NCBI RefSeq assembly: GCF_023343835.1
Contig: NC_064442.1
Span: forward strand, 17,160,501 to 17,224,500
Direction: 5' to 3'
DNA length: 64,000 nucleotides
Origin: Lagopus muta
Lineage: Eukaryota > Chordata > Aves > Galliformes > Phasianidae
In this document: positions 28,601-35,800 of the stretch, piece by piece
How positions within the stretch are numbered: the first letter of the stretch is position 1
Layout: each line of letters opens with the position of its first letter
Made by a program: the position numbers and the translations under genes
The notes under the pieces: generated by a model
Database searches by the model: none
The model's input: the letters and a program-made list of their open reading frames with translations, nothing else
Told to the model about the DNA's origin: nothing

Positions 28601-31600
28601 TGGAGACCATACCACGCTGAGAGCAAGCAACCAAAACCACAGCAGAACTACGGAAGAGAGCTGTCTAAAAACATGCTTGTTTAAAAACAAAACCAAAACA
28701 CCCAAATAATACAGTTTGATACAGAGAAATCAACAGGGTCTATACTAACCTGGTTTTACTCTATTTTTATTCAATATAATAGCTCACTCTCTTTAGTAAA
28801 TTTCAGTGATTGCCCACTGCTGTTGAATAAAGCTTGTTTTTTCTCTCCTTGTTGCTTAACTTAACAAGTTAATAAAACTTACACCCTGGACCTAAGAGTT
28901 AAAGACTCACAACTCTCACATAATTGTTTTAAAAGCAACTTAAACTGCTGCATTAAACCAGTGATGCAAATGCTTGTGGAACCTTCCCAACTGAGTTAAA
29001 TGGTTTTGATTTATCTGAACTGTCTGAGATGTGGCTGCATTTTGTATTCACGTATCCTCAAACCATAGCAACCTTATCTAGAAGCAGATCTCATCTATCA
29101 CAACTTGCTGTCAAAAAGGGATAAGTAGACAAATCCTTCATGGATTCTCAATCCAGACAACATTCACTCTGCACAATCCATGCAACACTGAACCACAGCT
29201 TTCCTACAACACGAGCCTGCTCACTCCTGCCATACACAGAGGGCTTTGAAAACCCAATTGAATTCTTTTTCCCATTTTTTTTTTAATGCTGGCATTCCAC
29301 TTCATCTCATCCTCCATTGGCCCTCTCGTTTTCCAAGCTGAACACCCTTCAGTCTTCTTTCTCAGATTTTCCACATCACAGATTACATATTCACTGAATC
29401 TGAGTGTTGAGGGGTTTCTCTTCAAGATTGTCTTCAACTGGTTCCTATCTTTCGTTGAGATACAGTGCCCAAGAGCAGATACACTTCAATGAAGTCATTT
29501 TCCATGCTCAGTAAGATTATTTGTATCCTATAGATGATGCTAATCCCATTTAAACATGTCAAAATGACAAACGGGTTTTATTTCTTTGCAATATGTTATC
29601 TTTTCATTACTAAGGATACATTCACAGCAAGTATGTCATAACATCACACAGAAATTAGCACTCTTTCCATAGGCACAGAACAGCAGGCTTCCACAGGCCT
29701 AATCCAATCCACAAATGTCTGCTCCCAAAAGCAGAGCCACCTCCTTCTACCACATACCCAGAATTTCTCGTGTTGCACCCAGGACCCTCTGTAATACCAC
29801 AGCTGTTCTTTACACTTATCTGTGCAGACCAAAACAATCCTGCACTAAAATACACTGGGACAATTTCCAAACAAAAGTTGGGAACTTTGGAACTTGTAGT
29901 TTTGTTTTGATTGAAACAGAATTTGGTTTGAACAGCATTTTTCCCTTAGAAGTTCTAATGAAAAGAAAACATTCATGATCGCAATACTCCATTGTACAGC
30001 AGTCCTTTAATGCAGGTATCAAAACCCACAATTTCACAGTACAAAGGTTTTTGCATCTCTTCTGTTTCGAGGTTTTCTGCCCCACTGCTCACATCACAGT
30101 CCATGGCTAACAAGCTCACATGTATGGGGGGCAAGCGTGAGAGGGAGGACGGCATGCATGAAAATGAGCAGGGGAGTCCTAATTTTGGAACACTCCAGGG
30201 GTACCAGAAGGACTCGAGTATATTTTTTAACAGGATTCATTTCTTTATTCCATTTACAGTGTAGAACTCTCACGGGATGTGTAAAGAAGTAACAAAGGGA
30301 AAGCAGAAGTTATTTCAGCATTTTCAAGAATTCACATAATGGTGTTGATAGAATCAGTTTCCAGAGAAGGTGCAAATGAATACTCATTAACGAATCCCAA
30401 CGCAAATAAAAAGTATTTTTCTTGCAGCAGGAAAAACCTCAGTACAGTGTTGCAGTATCTGAACCTACCATCACGTTATAGCCTTCTTCTGCATCAGCAG
30501 GCTCATTCATTGCATTTTTGGACGACCCCATTGAGCTTTCATACCTGCGTCAAAACAAACACAGTCAGTTTTAGCTTCCCAGCAACATTTATGACAAGGA
30601 CATCTGATGAACGTGGTAATGTCTTCAGAGGACAGTTATATTTGTAAAGTGCTTAATTGGCTCCATATTAAAAGCAGCTCAAGAAGAAAATCGAAAGAGG
30701 TTGACACTATAGAAAAAAAAAAACCAACCTAAAAGTGGAAGAGACCCTTAAAGGCCATCAGTGCAACCCCTGCAGTGCACAGGGACACACACAGCACATC
30801 AGAGCCCCCAGCCTGACCTTGCTGTCTGCAGGGACGGGGCACCACTGCCTCTCTGGGCAGCCCTTAGTGTACAAAACTTCTTCCTTACATCCAATCTGAA
30901 TCACCTCTCTTCTAGTTTGAAACCATTTCCCCTTGTGCTGCCACAACAGATCCTGCTGGTGTCCATACCCTTCCTTCTTACAACCCAGCCCCTACAGGCA
31001 CTGAAGGCTGCTCTCAGCTCTCCCCACAGCCTTCTCCCCTTGGTGCTGCACAGCCCAGCTCTCAGCCTGTCCTCACAGGGAGGTGCTCCAATGATGAGCG
31101 TACAACGAGCAAAGTTCACCCAAAGGAGCGCATTTTGGCACGTATTACAGCAGCAAACGGTACAAAGCACACTGCTCTGGAACAGGGGAAGGCACCAACA
31201 GCAACGTTTCTTGTGACAGTACCGGGCAAATTCGTCAAAACGAATCAGAGGTGCTGAAAATCTCTGTGGGATAATTAGTTAGGTCACTAAAAAAACCCAA
31301 ACGGGTTCATGCAGAAGACAGCTATAATAAAATACAAGGTTTTCATCAAGTACTGGACTGGGGACCCGCTGCCAAAAGCGGAGAAATACGTGGGGTTAAA
31401 TATTTACAGGTTCACCGAAATCTTTCAGCATTACTGCAGCCACGCAGGAGTAAAACGAAACGCGTGGTTTCAGGGCTGGAGCAGCCGGCAGCACCCAGAG
31501 CCGCCTCACACACAGCCGGGCGCACAACGCCGGGGAGCCTCGCAGCTCGGACGGAACGCGGCACGGGCTGACTGACACCCGGCACGGGCTTCCCGGTTGC

Positions 31601-31803
31601 CACGGCAACCAAGCTCCCGGCCCCGCTCAGCACTCGGCCGCCGGGGCAGGCCGCGGGCCCGGCTCGGCGGCTATGAGCAGCGCCCGGGGCCCGGCGCCGC
31701 GGGGCGTGAGGGGAGGGCTGGCCCGCCGCCATCTTGCCTCGCCACCGCGCCCCGCGCCGCCCGCCGCCGCCGCGCCCCTCCCCCGCGCCGAGGGGCACTC
31801 ACG
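7488..31803 (-). CDS. SCAPER: SCAPER gene, 5' part (non-coding exon 1 and six coding exons; gene continues off the left edge)
   Basis: SCAPER (S-phase cyclin A-associated protein in the ER) is a large protein, about 1,400 residues in human. It is reported to bind cyclin A/CDK2 at the ER and to act with TTC5 and CCR4-NOT in tubulin mRNA decay. On the minus strand, six coding exons with GT-AG borders and matching phases give 220 codons plus two bases: 30531-30469, 27313-27196, 20450-20380, 17685-17494, 8165-8065 and 7604-7488. The translation follows remembered human SCAPER from [19 protein letters not shown] through [20 protein letters not shown] to [12 protein letters not shown] and RRSLNF. 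The last exon ends in phase 2, so the gene continues at lower coordinates beyond the window. The coiled-coil and zinc-finger parts known from the family are absent here. It shares its promoter head-to-head with RCN2. Identification is firm; the exact 5' end of the mRNA is not visible. Confidence 0.95.
8065..8165 (-). CDS. SCAPER: SCAPER exon 6 (codons 149-181), end of the SCAPER_N domain
   Basis: This 101-base exon lies between acceptor GCTTTTCAG and donor GTAATC. It reads [20 protein letters not shown] and [13 protein letters not shown], and ends in phase 2 so that an Arg codon is completed by exon 7. It continues the helical SCAPER N-terminal domain directly from exon 5 and is nearly identical to human as remembered (Ala for Thr in LEK-A/T-DAQ). 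The intron to exon 5 is 9.3 kb, while that to exon 7 is only 460 bp. Confidence 0.96.
9510..9588 (+). mobile_element. CR1 LINE 3' fragment
   Basis: GAGGTTGGTGGCCCTGCATG through TTGAGGTCCCTTCCAACCC to GGCCATTCTGTGA is a CR1 3' end in sense orientation. Confidence 0.85.
11752..11884 (+). mobile_element. CR1 LINE 3' fragment
   Basis: CTGCAGGCATTCAAGGCAAG followed by GCTGGATGTGGCTCTGGGCA and ending in GGCCATTCTGTGATTCT is the sense form of the subtype also seen at 45652, 56071 and 59383 in the opposite direction. Confidence 0.9.
12197..12220 (+). repeat. Homopurine run A10 then G14
   Basis: Ten A are followed without interruption by fourteen G. The G tract can stack into a quadruplex-like form and its length is likely to vary between individuals or be miscounted in assembly. 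Confidence 0.85.
12343..12421 (-). mobile_element. CR1 LINE 3' fragment
   Basis: ACAGAATCACAGAATTGTAG and GGGTTGGAAGAGACCTCCAG form the complement of a CR1 3' end, closely like the copy at 43385-43450. Confidence 0.88.
17494..17685 (-). CDS. SCAPER: SCAPER exon 5 (codons 85-148), start of the SCAPER_N domain
   Basis: This is a 192-base, phase 0-0 exon between acceptor TTTTCTTTAG and donor GTAAGA. It begins [20 protein letters not shown] and continues with the conserved core [20 protein letters not shown] and [18 protein letters not shown]. The [20 protein letters not shown] stretch is the signature of the SCAPER N-terminal family domain, which is predicted helical. Nothing is truncated or frameshifted. 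The first ~20 residues are variable, and conservation rises sharply at KSPTK. Confidence 0.96.
17686..20379. other. SCAPER intron 4 (2.7 kb)
   Basis: No gene is recognised. It holds a plus-strand CR1 fragment at 19120-19318, a purine-rich GAGGA/GATGAG block around 18888-18935 and a poly(A) stretch near 19021. A cysteine-rich open frame at 18429-18683 was considered and rejected. Confidence 0.6.
19120..19318 (+). mobile_element. CR1 LINE 3' fragment (diverged)
   Basis: The text GTGCTGGATGCCCTGCCCCT, GGCTGGACCAGCCTCTGAGC and GGAGCTGGACTAGATGGCCT, ending in TTTAAGTGTCCTTTCCAACT, is an older CR1 3' region in sense orientation. Confidence 0.8.
20380..20450 (-). CDS. SCAPER: SCAPER exon 4 (codons 61-84)
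   Basis: This 71-base exon lies between acceptor TTCTCCTGCAG and donor GTATCT. It completes the split Gly codon and reads [20 protein letters not shown] followed by AAKQ, in phase 0 at its 3' end. It aligns with human GKPKCQTGGKSKRTIQGTHKTTKQ as remembered. It is a lysine-rich, low-complexity linker and more diverged than its neighbours, as expected for a disordered segment. Confidence 0.92.
25008..25313 (+). mobile_element. CR1 LINE, left half of a split copy
   Basis: CR1 sense sequence includes TATGAGGAGCAGCTGAGGGA, AGGTTGGATGTCAGAAAATA and CAGGCTGCCCAGGGAGGTGC. It stops at GGAGTCACTGAC, mid-element, and resumes at 25656. Confidence 0.88.
25314..25655. mobile_element. 342-bp LTR-like insertion inside the CR1 (candidate solo LTR)
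   Basis: The insertion begins TGTAACACAACAGA and ends CATTTCTGTTATG, so its ends are imperfect inverted repeats of the TGTAACA...TGTTACA type. It is bracketed by a 5-bp direct repeat CTGAC (25309-25313 and 25656-25660). Removing it and one repeat restores a continuous CR1. Size, ends and a 5-bp duplication suit a solo long terminal repeat of an avian endogenous retrovirus, but the family was not recognised and no viral coding sequence is present. Confidence 0.6.
25656..25769 (+). mobile_element. CR1 LINE, right half of the split copy
   Basis: The element resumes with CCCTGGAGGTGCTCAAGAAA and runs through GGTTGGACTGGATGATCTTG and GAGGTCTTTTCCAACCTTGG to the tail GTGATTCTTTGA. It is the direct continuation of 25008-25313. 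Confidence 0.9.
26275..26465 (-). mobile_element. CR1 LINE 3' fragment
   Basis: AATCACAGAACAGATGGGGT followed by GGGGAACCCATCCCAGTGTT and CAACCACCCTCACATTCAAA is the complement of CR1. It is a diverged copy of ~190 bp. Confidence 0.8.
27196..27313 (-). CDS. SCAPER: SCAPER exon 3 (codons 22-60)
   Basis: The minus-strand acceptor TTCTTGTTTTCAG borders codons reading [20 protein letters not shown], then [19 protein letters not shown]. The exon ends in phase 1 at donor GTATGT. The sequence matches the remembered human N-terminus almost residue for residue, with Asn for Ser in PLE-N/S-KDDDG. The region is basic and serine-containing, with no recognised catalytic fold. It is the most strongly conserved N-terminal block seen outside the SCAPER_N domain. 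Confidence 0.95.
27314..30468. other. SCAPER intron 2 (3.2 kb)
   Basis: Intronic DNA without a recognised gene or CR1 copy. It includes a short alternating CATA/TATG run at 27357-27382 and AT-rich text. Nothing else can be named. Confidence 0.6.
27357..27382 (+). repeat. CATA tetranucleotide microsatellite
   Basis: About five CATA units (GTACATACATACATACATAC...) flanked by TGTG stretches form a short potentially polymorphic microsatellite, 44 bp from the acceptor of SCAPER exon 3. Confidence 0.7.
30469..30544 (-). CDS. SCAPER: SCAPER exon 2, first coding exon (21 codons)
   Basis: The acceptor is a T-rich tract ending in GACGCAG (complement side 30545-30560) and the donor is GTAGGT (30468-30463). 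The frame set by exon 3 is open across the whole exon. Two in-frame ATGs are present: ATG at 30531-30529 (peptide [21 protein letters not shown]) and ATG at 30510-30508 ([10 protein letters not shown]...). The exon ends in phase 0 with an ATG that immediately precedes Ala-Ser-Phe-Gln of exon 3. That terminal Met may correspond to the start of the human protein as remembered (M-ASFQRS). The true start is therefore one of three Met codons; the furthest upstream one is used for numbering here. Confidence 0.75.
30727..31102 (-). mobile_element. CR1 LINE fragment (375 bp) in SCAPER intron 1
   Basis: The plus strand shows the complement of a CR1 body: GGAAGAGACCCTTAAAGGCC, CAAAACTTCTTCCTTACATC and CCCCTTGTGCTGCCACAACA, then GCCCAGCTCTCAGCCTGTCC. 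It lies about 350 bp from the CpG island. Confidence 0.88.
31725..31735 (-). promoter_or_regulatory. YY1 site (AAGATGGCGGC on the minus strand)
   Basis: The minus strand reads CAAGATGGCGGCGGGCC, a full-strength YY1 element. This class usually lies just downstream of a transcription start and is oriented with the gene, here SCAPER. It falls about 67 bp inside SCAPER intron 1 as drawn, which suggests either an alternative start or a downstream core-promoter element. Confidence 0.5.
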
Positions 31804-31870
31804 CTCTCCGTCGCGCCGCTCCGTCCCGCCCGCGCGCGTCCCGCCGCGGTGATGTCATCGCATCCCGCCG
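31803..31870 (-). other. SCAPER: SCAPER non-coding exon 1 (3' border seen, 5' end estimated)
   Basis: A consensus splice donor (GTGAGT, the complement of ACTCAC at 31797-31802) lies in the CpG island on the minus strand and fits the acceptor of the first coding exon at 30545. The exon therefore ends at 31803. Its 5' end is a guess, since CpG-island promoters start at several positions. The CRE-like site at 31850 and the NRF-1 site at 31923 would lie at or just upstream of the start. A second, alternative first exon further downstream (around the YY1 site at 31725) cannot be excluded. Confidence 0.5.
31850..31857. promoter_or_regulatory. CRE/ATF-like site TGATGTCA
   Basis: TGATGTCA differs from the CREB/ATF palindrome TGACGTCA at one base (a CpG to TpG change). 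It sits in the CpG island about 50 bp upstream of the SCAPER exon 1 donor, so it is at or near the SCAPER start. Binding is unproven. Confidence 0.4.
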
Positions 31871-31922
31871 CCAGCGCCCGTCCGCCCGCCGCCGCGCGCC
31901 GCGCCCGCCCCCCCCCTCAGTC

Positions 31923-31932
31923 GCGCATGCGC
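31923..31932. promoter_or_regulatory. NRF-1 palindrome GCGCATGCGC
   Basis: The ten bases GCGCATGCGC form a perfect palindromic nuclear respiratory factor 1 site. It lies between the two divergent genes, about 120 bp upstream of the SCAPER exon 1 border and 790 bp upstream of the RCN2 start codon. NRF-1 palindromes are a known hallmark of bidirectional CpG-island promoters. Confidence 0.7.
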
Positions 31933-32719
31933 CGCCCGCACCGGTGAAGGCATTGCCCTCACCTTGCCCACCCGCGGCGCGCTCCAGCCGCCGTTCGCGC
32001 ACCTGCCGCACCGCCCGCCGCCGGGGGGCGCTGCTGAGCCCGGAGGCGTGTTGCGGGGCGCGGCGCCCCGTTCCGTGCGGTGAAAGGCTGGGCGGGCGGC
32101 TCCGTGCTGCCTCGGAACGAGAGCGGGTGCGGGGAGCGTTCCTCGTCCTTCGGACACTGACACAAAAATAGGTCTGCCGTGTCTGCACAGCCTGAAATGC
32201 CGCAGGGCGATCTGTGCCGGGACTTGTGGCAGAAACACACTTTTCTCTCAGGTAGAAGCATCAAACCCAACGGCAGCCCTAGGCAAACCTCAATTAACCA
32301 CTATCGGTGATGAATCGGACCTGCGCGGGCGCATGGCCGGGCACGTTTTCGGCTCTCCCGGGCGGCAGACGAAGCCCCGCTCTCTTTGCAGCCCGTTTTT
32401 CCCCCACGTCTCCGTTCAGCCGTACCGCCGCACCTCGCCCGCTCGCTCGGCAGCGCTGTTTGGGAGCCCCGTCCCGCACGGCACGGCTCTGCTCTGCTGT
32501 AGCGAGACGCTCCATTCCAGCCACAGACGGCTGAAATCCCCCGCGGTCCGAAGCGGACTCCCGGACTCCCGGCACGGCACAACGGGAGCGCCGGACACGA
32601 GGGGGAGCACGCGCTCCCGCCGGCCCGAGCCGCGCGCAGGCGGCGTTGCGGACCCCCGCCGCGCCCCTTTCCCTTTTCCTTTCCCCGCCCCTCAGCGCGC
32701 TCCCCTCCTCGGCGACGCG

Positions 32720-32833
32720 ATGCGGCGGCGGCCGCTGCTGGCGCTGGGCCTGGCCGCGGTCCTGGCGACGCTGGACGCGGCGTACGGGCAGCACCGAGCA
32801 GATTACGACCGGGAGGCGTTGCTAGGAGGGCAG
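32720..32833 (+). CDS. RCN2: RCN2 exon 1 coding part (codons 1-38, signal peptide)
   Basis: ATG at 32720 opens [20 protein letters not shown], then [18 protein letters not shown], ending at donor CAG/GTGGGC in phase 0. The basic n-region, Leu/Ala h-region and small residues near 20-23 are a standard signal peptide. [11 protein letters not shown] matches human [11 protein letters not shown]. The 5' UTR extends upstream into the GC-rich block and its start is not visible. Confidence 0.93.
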
Positions 32834-35800
32834 GTGGGCGGCGGGGCCGGGGGTCGAACCGAGCGATCCGGGAGGCGGTTTTGATGCGCGGTTCCTCTCC
32901 CGCAGGAGGAGGCGGAGGAGTACGCGCGGCTCAGCCCGGAAGAGCAGCAGAGGCGGCTGAAGGCCATCGTGCGGAGGATCGACGCGGATAACGACGGCCT
33001 GCTCAGCAAGGGTAACGGCGGGGCGACCGGGCGGGTCCGGGCTTTGTGCGCATCGCGGGGCCTGGGAGCGGCGGCGGCTCCTCCGGGGATCGTCCGCTAA
33101 AAAGAATGTCCCGAGAGAGACGTCGTGCCGGAACGTGCCACAGATGGCAGAACGTGGCTTTTGTACACGGCACGACTCCGCACCGAGAGCGGCTGGCACA
33201 GATCCGAGCCCAGAGCCGCGCTGTGACACCGCGGTAGCGCGGGGCAGCAAAGCGCCTCGCTGCGGGGAGAAGCCATGGCGTGAGATGAGGGCAGCATCGC
33301 GCAGATGCCTTCCGAAAGGAAACCTGGGGCTGCTGGTCTCCGGCACGCGCAGCAGGAAGGGCTCTGATGTTGTGAAGTGTATCAGTGCCGTCAGTACGCT
33401 GCCCTGATGAAATGCACGGCACCTGGTGCTGAGGCTGATGAAAACTTGCTTTCCCCTCCCTTCCCGAAGTCCCAAGGGAATGCCTTTTTACATCGAGAAG
33501 CACAGGGGGATGGAGCTTTCCCAGCTGTTCCCAGCATTGGACACTCCTTGAGATCTTTTGCTTATGGGTGCACTTCGTTTGCAGGCAGACAGAGAAGGTG
33601 TGAGCCCAGGAGCTTGACCTGATGACCTTATGGGTCCCTTCCAACGTGGGGTATTCCATGGTTCTATAATCAGCAGTATGTCTGATGAACGGCACTGGAC
33701 TCGGTGCTTAAAGCTGGGAAATAACTACCTGCCCTATCAGTAATGCCACCGTCTGTGATAAATTGCATTGCAGTTTCTCCATTGTAGGCAGCGGTGGTTT
33801 TGTGCACTTGGCATCCGTGCCTCCCTGTGTTTAATCAATTCAGACAATCTTTTACAAAGTTGTTTCCTTTGGTGCCACACATTTAGTATGCAGAATATAG
33901 TTGAAAAATCTCTTGTTGCTGTACGAAGATGCTTAAATAAACCTAATAAAGATGTATTGGCACTCCAACATGGGAGGACACAGTAATACACTCCAGCCAT
34001 CTCCTTCTGGGCACCTGAAAATAGCTGCTTGAGACCAAGAAAATGCCTTCTTCCAATCTTCATACAATCAAGAACTTGAATGTATTAGTGTGAAACTATC
34101 TGTATGCTAATCTTAACTTGTTTTAGCTATGTTTCTATAAAATCAAGTAGCTTCAAAGCATTCCCAAAGTATGTAAGGTTTGATTCCAGCTCCTAGTAAA
34201 AGAAAAATCCTTGTTAATGTTTTTGGGTCAAGCTGACCTAACTCCAGCAGCCATCAAAAGGGGCAGGACTGTGTTGTTCAGGCCCAGTGACCCTGAAGTC
34301 AGGGCACTTGCTCGGTTGAAAACAAAGAACCTTCCTTATAGGATAAGTTTTAGTGATGCGTGCACTCTCAATCATTTCTTGCTGCCGCTTCCCGTGTGTG
34401 TCAGATGGGTGCATCAAACTTTCTCTGGCAGCACCAGCATAATGCAATGTGAAGTAACCATGTCACTGTCCTCTGAGGGTATCAGCAGGGAAACAGTCCT
34501 ACAGAAGAAGCTGAAAGGGGTAGCTGTGATCTGTTCTCTCACTCAGTTAGCTCAAAAAAAGGCATAGCCCAGAGGAAGCAGGTTGTTTTGCTTTCACCAG
34601 CCCCTTGCCTTGAATCTGAACTGTGAAGTGCATTCCAGACTAGGTAGACCTGTGTTATCTTTGCAGGTTTTGTAAGATAGGTTATTCTGATTTTTTGTTC
34701 ATTCTAATGGTTTTTCACAGATGAGCTGAGCTCCTGGATACAGCAGTCATTTAAACATTACGTTACGCAAGAAGCTAAGCAACACTTCCACGACTATGAC
34801 AAAAATGGTGATGGATTGGTGTCTTGGAAGGAGTACAACTTACAAATGTATGATCGTGTAATTGATTTTGATGAGAATACTGTCCTGGAGGATCAAGAAG
34901 AAGAATCATTTCGACAGGTAAAATGTTTTAGCATCAGTTTCTGAAAGCTGCTGGCAAAAGGAAACAATATTTGTTTATTGTGACGGAACAAGATGGGTAG
35001 AGGAACTGTAGCAGCTGGCACATGTTTTAACACTTTCATTATTCTGAGATAGGGGAGTAATTAAAGGAAAGTAATGGAGTATTAAACCTGCTACCAGCAG
35101 AACACAATGAAATCATGCCTCGTGAATATATTTTGCCAGCTGAGTGGAGCATCAGCCTACACAGAGCAGAGTCACCAGCAAACTGCTTAAAACAGGATGG
35201 CACCCTGTTAAATGAGGTCTGTAGCCTAACCAGTGTCCTGCCTATAGCTTGGGCCAGGAGCACGTCTTGGAGTCAAAGGAAGCCTTGTACTTCCTTACCC
35301 CCTCACTGCACTCTTTTATCCACTGGTCATTCATTTCTGAAGTGCATACTCGGGGGTAATTTATACTGCATATGCTTTTCAACTTTTCTGTCTGCTAGAG
35401 AGCCAGAGGGAAAGCAGTAGCAATTTGGGCCTTTTGATCAATCAAAATGCAACCCTGGTAGATAAAACTGATGAATAAACAATAGGAGTTACAGATTAAA
35501 CTCATATATGCAAATAAATACTTATGAATGACCAGGAAAGTGGCAAGAGAGGCAGGGAGGGAATTCACCAAGAGTCTTTGGTAGCAAAACTTGTTTAAGT
35601 TATGTAAGTGCATGTATATGTTTCCTCAAAGAGAATGAGTGAGTCTGTAGGCGAGCCTGGCCTCAGTTTTTGGTGGCTGCTTTTATTAAAGCAGTAGCCA
35701 TGCATATACTGTTGACAGAAATAAAGTTGAAATAGACAGTAAGCAACAGATTTTATACAGTGAAAGCAAACTGTAAAGCTTTGGAGGTCACTTAGTCACA

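Larger units (their letters stand above)
31450..33100. promoter_or_regulatory. CpG-island bidirectional promoter of SCAPER and RCN2
   Basis: Across this stretch the sequence switches abruptly from AT-rich to strongly GC-rich with dense CpG, for example the CCGCCGCCGCGC blocks at 31741-31800 and 31861-31930. It switches back soon after RCN2 exon 2. The SCAPER donor at 31802 (minus strand) and the RCN2 start codon at 32720 (plus strand) are only 0.9 kb apart and diverge. No TATA box is visible on either side, as is usual for CpG-island promoters. Candidate sites include NRF-1 (31923), a CRE-like site (31850), YY1 (31725) and an imperfect NRF-1-like pair of GCGC half sites at 32322-32335. Control of both genes by one island is inference from the arrangement. 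Confidence 0.85.

Noticed and set aside
31412..32880. Several long overlapping frames rich in Arg, Pro and Ala on both strands
   Set aside because: They lie in the CpG island, where stop codons are scarce. Only the RCN2 exon 1 frame has a signal peptide, a correct donor and continuation.
32822..33695. Two minus-strand frames of 217 and 230 codons opposite RCN2 exon 2
   Set aside because: They are antisense shadows of the GC-rich RCN2 5' region with no recognisable domain, and one runs across an exon-intron border of RCN2.
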